Numbered from the stretch's first letter, positions 1 to 9,731 are shown. The stretch is 64,000 nt of DNA from an uncultured Sulfurimonas sp. (GCF_963662755.1 NZ_OY759725.1:372001-436000); one strand, 5' to 3'. Notes: generated by a model from the sequence alone, not told the origin. Numbers and translations: made by a program.

Positions 1-1319
1 TCATACAATGGCTAAGTATTAGTGCTTTATATGATGAACATGAAAAAACATATAATTATCTTGCGCTTTTTAATGACTTGACTGAACTTAAAAAAACTCA
101 AAGACAAATAGAAAAAATGGCTTATAAAGACTCTCTTACAGGACTTTGCAATAAAACTAAACTTGAACAACTCCTATCAAATAATGAGCAAAAAAATCTT
201 TTGTTATTGAATGTAAATAATTTTAGTTATATAAATACAGCTTATGGTTTTGAGGTAGGAGATAAGCTACTTATAAAATTAGCATCTATACTTAAAAAAA
301 GTTTTAAAACCTTTAGTACTTGTAGAATTAACTCTGATGAATTTGCTCTTTTATTTAAAGATGATATAAATATAGAACATAAAACCTTAGAAATTCAAGA
401 GTACTTTTACAATAAAGAGATAGTTATTGATAATATTACCTTAAATATTTCCTTTACTTATGGTGCGGCTTATGGCGTAGAAAATTTACTTAGAAATAGT
501 GCTTTAGCACTTAAACAAGCAAAAGAAAATGGTAAAAATAATCTTTATATCTTTAATCAAGATGCAGATAGCATTGGACATTCACAAAGAGAATCATTTA
601 TAGCTTCTAACAATATTTTGCATAATGCACTTAATGAAGATAGAGTCATTCCCTTTTTTCAAGGAATTAGAAATAACAAAACTAAAGAGATAACAAAGTA
701 TGAGGTTTTAGCAAGAATACAACTCGACTCTGAGATAATATCTCCATATATATTTTTAGAACCTGCCCGCCTCTCAGGTTTACTTCCAGATATAACAAAA
801 ACTATCATTGATAAAAGTTTTTCATGTATGTCAAACAATAACTATACATTTTCTATAAATATCACAGAAGAAGACTTAAGTAAAAACTACCTTTTTGAAT
901 ATTTAAATGAAAAAGAACTTGAGTATGGCATCTCAAGTTCTCGTGTTATTTTAGAGATTTTAGAGGGTGTTAGTGCAACTGGTAAAAAAAACCATGTTAA
1001 ACAACTAACACAACTTAAAAATAGTGGTTACTCTATAGCCATAGATGATTTTGGTTCTGAATATTCAAACTTTGAAAGAGTCTTAGATTTGGATATTGAC
1101 TTTTTAAAGATAGATGCAAGATATATTAAAGATATATATAAAAATCCAAAAAGTTATGAAGTAACAAGAGCCATTGTATTTTTTGCTAAAAACGCAAATA
1201 TACCTTGTATAGCAGAGTTTGTGCATAACAGTAAGGTTCAAGCAATCATAGAAAAACTTGGTATTGATTACTCTCAAGGCTATCTATTTAGTAAACCAGA
1301 TAAAAATCTTATAGATTAA
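1..1319 (+). CDS. PAS-GGDEF-EAL c-di-GMP protein, 5'-truncated by window edge
   Basis: The frame is open from the left edge. The residues before the first possible start (TTG at 78) read like the end of a PAS domain running into the ND-TELKKTQ linker, so the true start lies outside the window. Numbering from the TTG, the GGDEF signature at residues 85-89 is NSDEF, so cyclase activity is doubtful. The EAL part looks intact: EVLAR at 209-213, Asn 261, the ILEILEG glutamate near 294, DDFG at 323-326, a KID lysine near 344, AE at 379-380 and QGY at 400-402. I infer a c-di-GMP phosphodiesterase whose degenerate GGDEF is regulatory. Its stop codon overlaps the stop of the convergent gene by three bases within a four-base shared segment. 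Confidence 0.85.
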   Translation, partial: IQWLSISALYDEHEKTYNYLALFNDLTELKKTQRQIEKMAYKDSLTGLCNKTKLEQLLSNNEQKNLLLLNVNNFSYINTAYGFEVGDKLLIKLASILKKSFKTFSTCRINSDEFALLFKDDINIEHKTLEIQEYFYNKEIVIDNITLNISFTYGAAYGVENLLRNSALALKQAKENGKNNLYIFNQDADSIGHSQRESFIASNNILHNALNEDRVIPFFQGIRNNKTKEITKYEVLARIQLDSEIISPYIFLEPARLSGLLPDITKTIIDKSFSCMSNNNYTFSINITEEDLSKNYLFEYLNEKELEYGISSSRVILEILEGVSATGKKNHVKQLTQLKNSGYSIAIDDFGSEYSNFERVLDLDIDFLKIDARYIKDIYKNPKSYEVTRAIVFFAKNANIPCIAEFVHNSKVQAIIEKLGIDYSQGYLFSKPDKNLID

Positions 1320-3247
1320 AAATTTTCAAGCATCTCTTGCATCTCAAAAGCACTTAATGGTTTTGAATAATAATACCCCTGCACTTTAGTACATCCATTT
1401 TCTAAGATAAAATCTTCTTGTTCTTTAGTCTCAACACCCTCAGCAATTACATCAAGATTTAAGCTCTTGGATATTGCTATAACTGCTTTTACTATAGCAT
1501 CATCATCTTCATCACCTGGGATATCTCGTATAAAGGATTGATCTATTTTTAATTTATCTATAGGTAATTTTTTTAGATATGAAAGTGATGAATAACCTGT
1601 TCCAAAATCATCTATAGCTATTTTAACACCGAGATTACTTATCTCTTTAAGTTTTACTATAGATTCTTTTGGTTTTTGCATTACATCGCCTTCAGTAATT
1701 TCCAATTCAAGCCATTGAATTTTAAAACTATTTATTTTTATAACTTCTTTTAAAGTCGATATATATTCATCATTTTTTAACTGCTTCATTGCCAAGTTTA
1801 AAGATAACATTCCAGGATTTAAACCATTTTTATACCACTCACTAACTTGTTTTATGGCAATTTTCATAACTATATTGTCTATATCTATGATTAAACCTGT
1901 GTCTTCAGCTATAGGAATAAACTTTGCAGGAGAGACTAAACCTAGTTCAGGATGATTCCATCTAACTAAAGCTTCTACTCCTATAAGTTTTTTATTGCTA
2001 GCATCTATTTGTGGTTGATAATAAACCAAAAATTCATTGTTCTTTATTGCTTGTTTTAGATTAGCTAACATAACAACTCTCTCTAAAGCTAACTCTGTCA
2101 TGTCTTTAGAGTAAAATTGAAAGTTATTTCTACCTTCTGTTTTTGCTTTATACATGGCTGTATCTGCATACTTTAAAAGGTTTCTAGCATCTGTAGAATC
2201 TTCTGGATATAAACTTATTCCTATGCTATTTGTAAGATACATATCTTGGTGATTAATAGAAATAGCCTCCAAAAGTATTGTTAAAATCTTTTGAGAAAAA
2301 GCAATAACGTGCTCTATATTTTTTATATCTTCTAAAATAACAGTAAATTCATCTCCACTAAGACGTGCAAGTGTATCTTCTTTACGAATAACTGACTCTA
2401 ATCTAGCTGCCACAACTTTTAAAACTTCATCACCTACTTGATGTCCAAGAGAGTCATTTATCTCTTTAAAATGGTCTAAATCAATAAAAAAGAGTGCTAT
2501 TTTGCTCTTGTTTCTTTTAGCTTTTTGAATACTTTGATTTAATCTATCATTAAATAATGTACGGTTTGCAAGACCTGTTAGAGAGTCATGAGTAGCCTGA
2601 TGCTCTAATGCTTCTTTTTGTTTTAAGAGCTTTTTTTGCAACTGCTCTTGTTTTTTAATGTAGCTTGAAACATTGTATTTATCTATTATAGTTTGGTTAA
2701 AATTATCAGCATACCTTTTTGCCATAGATATATAATAATAAAGTGCTACAACAATAGAGATAGCGCCAAGATTATATATGTAACCATTTTGTAGCAACAT
2801 CCATATCAAAGGCATAATTAACATTGCCAATATATAAGAAAGATAAATACTAAAAATATTTCCTAGTGAGTATAAACCACCTGCACTAAGTCCTATAAGA
2901 GTCATCAATATTAAAAAATGATACTCAACTGAAAGGTTTTGAAAAAAAGGAAGCAACCCAAATGCTAAGCCACTAAAGAACATACATCTTCTATATTTAT
3001 GCATCCAAGAGTTGATTTCATCTAAATTGTTAAGAGTATCTCTAATTTTAAAATATGAATAACGAAGATAAGCACGTCTTGTAATAAGAAAAATGTGCGA
3101 AGCTACTCCAAAAATAACAACCATCCCATCCATTTTATTCCAAAATAAAAGAGAGATCAAAAAAAGTACCACAAGATGACCTATGATACCACTTTTAGAG
3201 TTGTCGTAGATAGAGTCTACTGCCACTTTAGATAAATAATTTTGCAT
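1316..3247 (-). CDS. Membrane-anchored GGDEF-EAL protein
   Basis: A 643-residue protein with about five or six hydrophobic segments in residues 20-175, a short coiled linker (about 195-217), a GGDEF domain and an EAL domain. The cyclase signature is SGDEF at 297-301 and is preceded at 288-291 by RKED, an RxxD inhibitory site. The EAL domain starts with EALVR at 425-429 and keeps DDFGTGYSSL and the QGYYYSKP end motif, so phosphodiesterase activity is likely. The N-terminal membrane module resembles MASE-type sensory domains, but I cannot assign a specific family. An AT-rich gap of 99 bases separates it from polA upstream, so it may have its own promoter. Expected role: control of attachment or motility through c-di-GMP. 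Confidence 0.88.
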   Translation of the reverse strand: MQNYLSKVAVDSIYDNSKSGIIGHLVVLFLISLLFWNKMDGMVVIFGVASHIFLITRRAYLRYSYFKIRDTLNNLDEINSWMHKYRRCMFFSGLAFGLLPFFQNLSVEYHFLILMTLIGLSAGGLYSLGNIFSIYLSYILAMLIMPLIWMLLQNGYIYNLGAISIVVALYYYISMAKRYADNFNQTIIDKYNVSSYIKKQEQLQKKLLKQKEALEHQATHDSLTGLANRTLFNDRLNQSIQKAKRNKSKIALFFIDLDHFKEINDSLGHQVGDEVLKVVAARLESVIRKEDTLARLSGDEFTVILEDIKNIEHVIAFSQKILTILLEAISINHQDMYLTNSIGISLYPEDSTDARNLLKYADTAMYKAKTEGRNNFQFYSKDMTELALERVVMLANLKQAIKNNEFLVYYQPQIDASNKKLIGVEALVRWNHPELGLVSPAKFIPIAEDTGLIIDIDNIVMKIAIKQVSEWYKNGLNPGMLSLNLAMKQLKNDEYISTLKEVIKINSFKIQWLELEITEGDVMQKPKESIVKLKEISNLGVKIAIDDFGTGYSSLSYLKKLPIDKLKIDQSFIRDIPGDEDDDAIVKAVIAISKSLNLDVIAEGVETKEQEDFILENGCTKVQGYYYSKPLSAFEMQEMLENF

Positions 3248-3346
3248 ACAAATCCTAATTTTTTTATTTACTGTTTGTAGCTATACTCTATATTATACTA
3301 CACTTATCTAATAAAAAAAATTATTAAATATTATTATAAATCAGTA

Positions 3347-6061
3347 CTATTTCAACTGACCCCAATTATTACCTATATTCATAGTGGCTTTAAGTGGAAT
3401 ATTTAACTCATAAATACTTTGCATGATATCTTTAAACTTATCTCCAAGCATCTCTGCTTTACTAGCATCTACTTCAAAAATAAGTTCATCATGAATCTGC
3501 AAAAGCATCTTCGCATCTAAGTTTTCATCTTTTATAACTTTTGCTATTTTGTTCATAGAGAGTTTAATCAAATCAGATGCACTTCCTTGAAAAACGCTAT
3601 TTACAGACTCTCTATCATAGGCTGCTCTAAACATAGCAGAAGCATTTTCATAGTCAAAATATCTTCGTCTTTTAAGCAAAGTCTCTACATAACCATTCTC
3701 TTTAGAACTATCTACTATAGAGCGAAAGTAAGTCTTTACAGTTGGAAATGACTCAAAATACTTCTCTATAATCTCTTTTGCCTCTTTTGTTGTGATGCCA
3801 AGAGTATCTGAGAGTTTTTTCTGTCCCATTCCATAAAGAAGTCCAAAATTTACAGTCTTAGCAACTGCCCTTTTTGTAGGTGCTTCTTCTTCGCCAAATA
3901 GTTTTATAGCAGTTTGCAAGTGAATATCTTTATCCGCTTTAAATGCATCTACTAAAACAGCATCTTGTGAGAAGTGAGCTAGAAGTCTAAGTTCAATTTG
4001 CGAGTAATCTATTCCGATAAGTTTTTTGCCCTCAGATGCTACAAATGCCTCTCTTATTTTTAGGCCTAAAGCAGTTCTAGCAGGTATATTTTGAAGGTTT
4101 GGATTTTTTGAGCTAAGTCTTCCTGTAGCTGTTCCCGTTTGAACAAATGAAGTGTGGATGCGAGAATGTTCATCTTCTTTTGCTAATTTTAAAAGTGGCT
4201 CTATATATGTAGAATAAAGTTTATAAACTTCACGATATTCCAATAGATGAGAGATGATTTCATGCTTATCTGTTAAAGAGTTTAAAACTTTCTCATCTGT
4301 TGAGTAACCAGTTTTTGTTTTCTTACCAACAGGAAGACCAAGATGTTCAAAAAGCACTATGCCAAGTTGTTTCGTAGAGTTGATGTTAAACTCACTTCCA
4401 GCTAAAGTATGAATTGTCTTAGTAAGGTTCAAAAGAGTCTCTTTTACTTCAACTAAAAACTCTTCTAAAAACTCTATATCTACTTTAATACCCTCTTTTT
4501 CCATGTTTAAAAGAGTGCCTACAAAAGGAACTTCTACTTTTTGTGACTCTTCTATGAGATGCTCAGCACTTTGAAGTTTTAATGTATCGTTAAAAAGATT
4601 AAACAACTTTAGAGTTATGTAAGCATCTTCAGCCGCATATTTGCTAGCATCTTCTAGTTCAACACTTGCAAATGTTTCACCTTTTTTTACAGTATCTTTA
4701 AAAGGTATCATAGTATGGTTTAAAAGTTTATCTGAGAGTTTATCAAGTCCTAATGCACTCTCAGGATTTATAAGCCATGCTAAAACCATGCTATCAGCAT
4801 AAATATTAAGATTGTTTTCATTTAAAAATCTAGTTACAAAATGAAGATCGAACTTTATATTGTGTCCTACAACTTTTGAGTTAAAAATCTTTTTGATTGC
4901 ATCTGTTGCTTTTTCAAAACTAACTTGATCTGGCACACCCAAGTAAAAGTGAGCAAAAGGAACATAATAAGCCTCTTTATCATTAAAAGAAAAACTAAAA
5001 CCTACTAGTTTATCTTTATCATAATCAAGCCCTGTAGTCTCCGTATCAAAAGCGACAATAGTTTCTGGAGTTAAAAAACTTAAAGCTTTTTCTAACTCTA
5101 GAACATCTGTTATCAAAATAGTTTTAAAGTCTAGATTTTTACTCTCTTTAACCTCTTCTACTCTAAGAACTGCTTCTTCTTGTACTTCTTGAGAAACCAT
5201 ATTTTTAGCATGGAGAACTCTTAATATGGCATTTTGATCATACTTTACAAGTTCATCATAAATATTTAAAAACGGATGTTCAATATCCATTTTATACTCT
5301 TCAAAGTCAAACTCATCTAAGATATCATCTCTTAGTGTTACAAGTTGCTTTGACATATAAGCACTCTCTTTTGATTCTAAAAGTTTCTTTTGAGTCGCAC
5401 CTTTAATGAGTTGTATATTTTCATAAATTCCATCTAATGTTTTAAACTCTTTTAAAAGTTTTTCAGCACCAACCTTACCTATACCTTTTACACCGGGAAC
5501 ATTATCAGCACTATCACCTAAAATAGACTGATAATCTATAAATTGAGCAGGAGTAACACCATATTTTTCAAAGCACAACTCTTCATCCATGCTTTTACGC
5601 TTAATAGCATCCACAACAACAACTTTACCATCATCTATAAGTTGATAAAGATCTTTATCATGAGAAACAACGCGCACATCATAAGACATATCTTTTGCAT
5701 GTTTTACAACACTTGCAATCATATCATCAGCTTCAAAGCCCTCTCTACCAAGTGTTTTGTAACCCATTTTTTCTATCCACTCAATTGCTATTGGCAACTG
5801 CATAGTAAGTTCTTCAGGTGGTGCACTACGATTTGCTTTATAGTTTGCATCTATATCATTTCTAAAAGTATTACCTTTTGTATCTATAGCAAAAATAATA
5901 TAATCGCTATCGTGTTGTTTTTGAAGAGTTGAGATAAAGTTTGTAAAACCAGTTAAAAGTCCTGTTGGAAAGCCATCTTTGTTTTTTAAATGTTGTGGAA
6001 GTGCATAAAAACTACGAAAGAAAAAACCAAATGTATCTATGATTGTAACCATTTTAGCCAT
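3347..6061 (-). CDS. polA: DNA polymerase I
   Basis: A 904-residue, full-length family A polymerase for Okazaki fragment maturation and repair. The N-terminal 5'-3' nuclease has the VVSHDKDLYQ and GDSADNVPGVKGIG helix-hairpin motifs (about 132-195). The 3'-5' proofreading domain keeps DTE at 339-341 (DTETTGLD), so it should be active, unlike in some lineages where it has decayed. The polymerase domain has motif A DYSQIELR, motif B with R...K...NFGLLYG, and motif C HDE near residue 851. Its ATG directly follows the TAA of the HDOD gene, which suggests translational coupling. A second ATG at codon 4 is an alternative start. Confidence 0.98.
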   Translation of the reverse strand: MAKMVTIIDTFGFFFRSFYALPQHLKNKDGFPTGLLTGFTNFISTLQKQHDSDYIIFAIDTKGNTFRNDIDANYKANRSAPPEELTMQLPIAIEWIEKMGYKTLGREGFEADDMIASVVKHAKDMSYDVRVVSHDKDLYQLIDDGKVVVVDAIKRKSMDEELCFEKYGVTPAQFIDYQSILGDSADNVPGVKGIGKVGAEKLLKEFKTLDGIYENIQLIKGATQKKLLESKESAYMSKQLVTLRDDILDEFDFEEYKMDIEHPFLNIYDELVKYDQNAILRVLHAKNMVSQEVQEEAVLRVEEVKESKNLDFKTILITDVLELEKALSFLTPETIVAFDTETTGLDYDKDKLVGFSFSFNDKEAYYVPFAHFYLGVPDQVSFEKATDAIKKIFNSKVVGHNIKFDLHFVTRFLNENNLNIYADSMVLAWLINPESALGLDKLSDKLLNHTMIPFKDTVKKGETFASVELEDASKYAAEDAYITLKLFNLFNDTLKLQSAEHLIEESQKVEVPFVGTLLNMEKEGIKVDIEFLEEFLVEVKETLLNLTKTIHTLAGSEFNINSTKQLGIVLFEHLGLPVGKKTKTGYSTDEKVLNSLTDKHEIISHLLEYREVYKLYSTYIEPLLKLAKEDEHSRIHTSFVQTGTATGRLSSKNPNLQNIPARTALGLKIREAFVASEGKKLIGIDYSQIELRLLAHFSQDAVLVDAFKADKDIHLQTAIKLFGEEEAPTKRAVAKTVNFGLLYGMGQKKLSDTLGITTKEAKEIIEKYFESFPTVKTYFRSIVDSSKENGYVETLLKRRRYFDYENASAMFRAAYDRESVNSVFQGSASDLIKLSMNKIAKVIKDENLDAKMLLQIHDELIFEVDASKAEMLGDKFKDIMQSIYELNIPLKATMNIGNNWGQLK

Positions 6062-6871
6062 TTATATCACATCCAATATATCATCTATAGCATCTTCTAG
6101 CAGTTCATGATTGTAACCTGCATCGTGAGCTTTTTTAAGTCCAAAATTTATGGATACTTCTGAGAAAGGCTTGTTTATAGGAATTATAGTTTTAACTATA
6201 TGAAGAGCCATTGCATACTCCTTTATTTCACTAGGAGCGTTTGATGGATTATCTGAATATTTTATCATCTCAATAAAGTCATCAGCAAATCCCCAATGTT
6301 TAAAAACCATAGCCGTTACTTCTGCGCTACTCACATCTACATAAGATTTTTCAACTATTGACAAGTTATTTGATGTCTCAATTTCTGATGAAAAACTAAT
6401 AGTTTCATCATCTTTAATAATATCACTTGCTATAAGTATCTTCCCTGTTTCTTGTAAAAGTGCAGCTAGATAAAGTTTATCAGCCTTTTGTTTATCAATA
6501 TTTTTATACCATTTTAGCATTAGCCCAGCTTGCAAAGAAGATATCTCTGCAAATCTATCAGAACTAATACCATAAGGTTGCATATCAACATTTAAAAGAT
6601 TTTTCACTGAATGTCCTACTGCTATAGAACGAGTCATACTCATACCAAAAAGGCTAACTGCTTGAGAAGCATTTCTTATCTCTTTAGCAAATCCATAAAG
6701 AGGAGAATTAGCAGCTTTTAAAAGATTTGCAATAATCATAGGATCACGCTCTATAACTTTTGCTAAGTCTGATACACCTGATTGAGGGTCTGCAAAAACT
6801 TTGTTTATATCTATAATCGTTTTTGAGAGTGCAGGAAGAGACTTTATACTATTTACAATTGAACTTTTCAC
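6062..6871 (-). CDS. HDOD domain protein
   Basis: A 269-residue single-domain HDOD protein. It starts with the typical SLPALSKTIIDINKVFADP segment, followed by ERDPMIIANLLKAANSPLYG and a helical bundle resembling HD phosphohydrolases without the catalytic HD pair. HDOD proteins usually act as signalling scaffolds in c-di-GMP or stress circuits, and no enzymatic activity is expected. The stop codon touches the polA start codon, and the gene is 41 bases downstream of the UreH/SafE-like gene, so it probably belongs to the same transcript. The exact signal is unknown. Confidence 0.88.
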   Translation of the reverse strand: MKSSIVNSIKSLPALSKTIIDINKVFADPQSGVSDLAKVIERDPMIIANLLKAANSPLYGFAKEIRNASQAVSLFGMSMTRSIAVGHSVKNLLNVDMQPYGISSDRFAEISSLQAGLMLKWYKNIDKQKADKLYLAALLQETGKILIASDIIKDDETISFSSEIETSNNLSIVEKSYVDVSSAEVTAMVFKHWGFADDFIEMIKYSDNPSNAPSEIKEYAMALHIVKTIIPINKPFSEVSINFGLKKAHDAGYNHELLEDAIDDILDVI

Positions 6872-6912
6872 AACAAGCCTTTTTTATTTTATTATATCAC
6901 TTTTTAAAAAAC

Positions 6913-7623
6913 TCAGTTATGACAATCTGTTAATGTTTTACTTGGATTAGAAATATAGTCATAACCACTATAAATAGTATATGCTCCATAAAGAATAACT
7001 GCAATAGATGCAAGACTCATCATCATATTTCTAAAGCTTGTAGCAGATGTTAATGAAGCTAAAAACCCAAGCCCAAACATTGCAGGTATAGTACTTAAAC
7101 CAAATATAGCCATAACCAAAGCACCATAAAAAGGATCAGCCGTACTAGCAGCTGTAATAGCGAAAAAATAAACAAATCCACAAGGAAGTAAACCATTTAG
7201 CATCCCAAGAATAAAAAAACTCATATTTGATTTTGAATTTAAAACTTTTTTAAATGCATTTTTATATATTGATGAAGAAGAAAAAGAGTGTTCAACTAAA
7301 GTTAAAAATTTGATTTTCCCCAAAAGAGAAAGTCCAGCTAAAACCATAGCTACACCAGCGATTATAAGCATAATACCATTTGCGTTGTTTGAAAAAGTAA
7401 CTACCCCACCAAGTGCACCAAACATAGCGCCCAATATAGTGTAAGTAAATACTCTACCAAAAGAGTAAAGTAAGTGTGATACACCTTGTGAAACTTTAGA
7501 ACTTTTTGGCTCTATCTTAATAGTTGAATATGCAAGTACAATACCACCGCACATACCAATGCAGTGACCAAATGAACCTAAAAATGCAATGCTTATAATT
7601 GTTAATATATTAACTGTTTCCAT
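6913..7623 (-). CDS. UreH/SafE-like membrane protein (DsbD-like fold), probable metal or thiol transport
   Basis: A 236-residue protein with about six membrane segments. The first helix carries GHCIGMCGG and a later helix carries GLLPCGFVYFF. This matches the urease-accessory-like transmembrane family (COG2836, PF13386), often named sulfite exporter TauE/SafE in annotations and related to the CcdA/DsbD core. The paired cysteines in the two half-repeats suggest redox or copper chemistry in the membrane. It lies 9 bases after a NosL-like copper protein gene on the same strand, which favours a role in copper delivery or oxidase maturation. The direct substrate cannot be read from the sequence. 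Confidence 0.8.
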   Translation of the reverse strand: METVNILTIISIAFLGSFGHCIGMCGGIVLAYSTIKIEPKSSKVSQGVSHLLYSFGRVFTYTILGAMFGALGGVVTFSNNANGIMLIIAGVAMVLAGLSLLGKIKFLTLVEHSFSSSSIYKNAFKKVLNSKSNMSFFILGMLNGLLPCGFVYFFAITAASTADPFYGALVMAIFGLSTIPAMFGLGFLASLTSATSFRNMMMSLASIAVILYGAYTIYSGYDYISNPSKTLTDCHN

Positions 7624-7632
7624 TTAATGTCA

Positions 7633-8139
7633 CTAGCGTCCTAAGAGTTGTTTTCTAATATGTGGGTTATTGAGAGTCTCTCCCCTTAACATTCTTAAGC
7701 GCATTGTATCGAAATCTATATGCGTAGGAGCTTTTACTTCATAAGCACCAAAACCATAACCCATAGGAGTTGTATCAGTAAGAGAGTACGAAGCAGTTCT
7801 TGCATCTATCCATTTTTTGCTATCTTTACTCATTACCCAGATTACAGCTTCATCTTTAAACTCTTTATCTTCAAGCCATTTAACAAATCCACCATGATCA
7901 TGAAAAAACCAAGTTTTTCCATTTGGCGATATAACCTGTGAAACATATTCTAAATCATCTATAACCATTCCACAATCACTATCTTGATATTTGTTTATAA
8001 CTAAGTCAAATGGTTGTTTTTGAAAGTTGCCTTCTTTTATCACTATCATCTGCTTTTGAGATGCTACTGATAAAAATATAGTAACAATAAGAACAACTAA
8101 ACCAACTAAAAATAAAAAAGGTACAAATTTTTTAAACAT
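7633..8139 (-). CDS. NosL-like, membrane-anchored copper-binding protein
   Basis: A 168-residue protein with one N-terminal transmembrane segment (about 6-27) and no lipobox. The soluble part has the NosL pattern: CGMVIDDLEYVSQV, a FFHDHGGFVKWL segment, a KWIDARTASY segment and TPMGYGFGAYE near the C terminus. NosL proteins bind Cu(I) and are best known in nitrous oxide reductase maturation. No nos genes are present here, so this paralogue may supply copper to another enzyme such as a cbb3 oxidase. It is the likely first gene of a run continuing through the UreH/SafE-like gene, the HDOD gene and polA. Confidence 0.8.
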   Translation of the reverse strand: MFKKFVPFLFLVGLVVLIVTIFLSVASQKQMIVIKEGNFQKQPFDLVINKYQDSDCGMVIDDLEYVSQVISPNGKTWFFHDHGGFVKWLEDKEFKDEAVIWVMSKDSKKWIDARTASYSLTDTTPMGYGFGAYEVKAPTHIDFDTMRLRMLRGETLNNPHIRKQLLGR

Positions 8140-8343
8140 AAATAAAAAACTCCATAAAACTTTGATAAACCAAATTATTGAAATATTTAAACCACAAAAA
8201 CCAAAGATAAAAATACAAAAAAACTATCTAAATTCATAAAAAAACATATTAATAGAGTGTTTTTTATATTAAAAATCAAAGTAAAAATATATTCACTATT
8301 TTACACTTGTTTTGTTACAAAAGTATTAGATAGAACTTTAACT
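8140..8343. other. AT-rich spacer upstream of the NosL-like gene
   Basis: About 200 bases between two minus-strand genes. It is very AT-rich and should hold the NosL-like gene promoter and the end of the HD-domain transcript. No tRNA, clear repeat or convincing small gene was seen. A plus-strand open frame crossing it is an antisense shadow of the HD-domain gene. Confidence 0.5.
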
Positions 8344-8814
8344 TTATCTTCTTTTTTTACCCTTACCCAAATCATCATAAATCAAAAATCTCTCCAACTC
8401 TTTATGCATACTTTCACTCAAAGATTCCCAAGTATTTTTTTTATCTATATATCTTTTGTAATTTTCTTTTTTACTCTTTTTTATATCTCGTATCAAATAG
8501 TGATATCGAACTATATTTTTTGTGTGCTCACTTATAAACGAGCAATTTTTTATAAGTTGGTAACTCGCTTCTTCATGATCTGTAAAACTATACTCACCAT
8601 ACTTTACATCATCTTCATCTTTTTTAAATGCACAAAATGGTTTTCCTATATCATGCAAAAGCGCAGCTGTAATTAACTTGTAATCTTTAGCTTTAATAGT
8701 ATAGTAAGTTACCCTAAGTGTGTGAAGTAAAACTCCATGCTGATGCCACTCATTTTGCATAAAAAAAAGTGATTTTAAAAAGGGTATCGATAATATTGAA
8801 TTTTTAATAATCAC
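8344..8814 (-). CDS. HD-domain phosphohydrolase
   Basis: A 156-residue HD-superfamily protein. Metal ligands are visible as HQHGVLLHTLRV near residue 24-35, ALLHDIGKP around 50-58, and later histidines in SFTDHEEAS and VRYHYLIRD. This is a compact stand-alone HD domain like those acting on nucleotides or tRNA ends; the substrate is not predictable. The start used is an ATG; an internal ATG before QNEWHQHG would give a shorter form that still keeps the catalytic core. It sits 86 bases downstream of the recombinase gene. The C terminus is strongly basic. Confidence 0.8.
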   Translation of the reverse strand: MIIKNSILSIPFLKSLFFMQNEWHQHGVLLHTLRVTYYTIKAKDYKLITAALLHDIGKPFCAFKKDEDDVKYGEYSFTDHEEASYQLIKNCSFISEHTKNIVRYHYLIRDIKKSKKENYKRYIDKKNTWESLSESMHKELERFLIYDDLGKGKKRR

Positions 8815-8900
8815 TTTACTCCATTGTATTTTTGACTTAATTGTATTACATTTATTTTAAAACAGCATAAACTAGAGATAAAATTATGAGATTCCAAGCT

Positions 8901-9731
8901 TTATGATAAAGGGTGACAAACTTCTACAGTCTCTTTTAAATCTTGCTTTTGTATATGAGTATATATTTGTGTAGTTAAAAGAGATACATGACCAAGCAAC
9001 TCTTGCACGACTCTAAGATCTGCTCCACCGCTTATAAGAGAAGTGGCGTATGAATGTCTTAAAACGTGAGGTGAAACTCCCAAATACTTCTGTGTAATTT
9101 TATAAGCTGAGATTCTACTAAGAGGATCTCCTTTATAGTTACACCAAACAAATTCACTATCTTTTGGTTTTTCATTTAAATATATATTTATAGCATCTAT
9201 TGCTATTTTTGCTATTGGCACTATCCTCTCTTTATCACCCTTTGCATGTCTGATGTGAAGCCATCCATCTTCCATATCTTCTGCTCTTAAAGCCAAACAT
9301 TCACTTATTCTTGCTCCAGATGCAAATAAAAACATTATAAGAGCGTAATCACGAAGACCCAACCATGAGCTTCTGTCTATTAATAAAAGAGAGTTTTTAA
9401 TTTCTGAGTAAGATAAAAATTTTGGAAGAAGTTTTGGAATCTTTGCAAATTTATACTTTGTATGTTCTTGAGAAAAATGACTTTTATAACAAAAATCAAA
9501 AAATGCATTTAATGCTGATAGTTTTCTATTTAGTGTTCTTTTGTTTTTATATTTTGATAAAATGGATAAAACTTTATTTGACTCAAGTTTTATAAGAGGA
9601 GAGTGAAGCTCATTCTCTATAGACAAGAGATCACTTCTATAAGCTGAAACACTTTTTTTACTAAGTGCTCGTGTAACGCTTATATATTCTAAAAAAGCTT
9701 CTAGTTCATTGCTCAAGTGAGATATATTCAT
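8901..9731 (-). CDS. xer: Tyrosine recombinase, XerC/XerD-like
   Basis: A 276-residue recombinase with a SAM-like N-terminal core-binding domain (about 1-90) and a catalytic domain. All catalytic residues are visible: Arg in GARISECLAL, Lys in HAKGDKERIVP, HxxR in HVLRHSYA, His in LLGHVSL, and the nucleophilic Tyr in TQIYTHI. The protein is shorter than the XerH recombinase described for Helicobacter and Campylobacter, so the symbol is generic. It could resolve chromosome dimers or be a second recombinase. The start overlaps the end of the BamB-like lipoprotein gene by 26 bases, tying it to the YfgM-like/BamB-like transcript. No dif-like site was found next to it. Confidence 0.88.
   Translation of the reverse strand: MNISHLSNELEAFLEYISVTRALSKKSVSAYRSDLLSIENELHSPLIKLESNKVLSILSKYKNKRTLNRKLSALNAFFDFCYKSHFSQEHTKYKFAKIPKLLPKFLSYSEIKNSLLLIDRSSWLGLRDYALIMFLFASGARISECLALRAEDMEDGWLHIRHAKGDKERIVPIAKIAIDAINIYLNEKPKDSEFVWCNYKGDPLSRISAYKITQKYLGVSPHVLRHSYATSLISGGADLRVVQELLGHVSLLTTQIYTHIQKQDLKETVEVCHPLS

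Noticed and set aside
5543..5932. Plus-strand open frame of 129 codons inside polA
   Set aside because: Antisense to the highly conserved polA nuclease domain, with a composition (Ile, Phe, His, Cys rich) typical of shadow frames.
8257..8676. Plus-strand open frame of 139 codons over the HD-domain gene
   Set aside because: The minus-strand frame has clear HD motifs; the plus frame is rich in Phe and Ile and has no domain.
8815..8905. Possible dif site next to the xer gene (repeated TTATGA)
   Set aside because: The two copies are direct, not inverted, and one is part of the stop region of xer.
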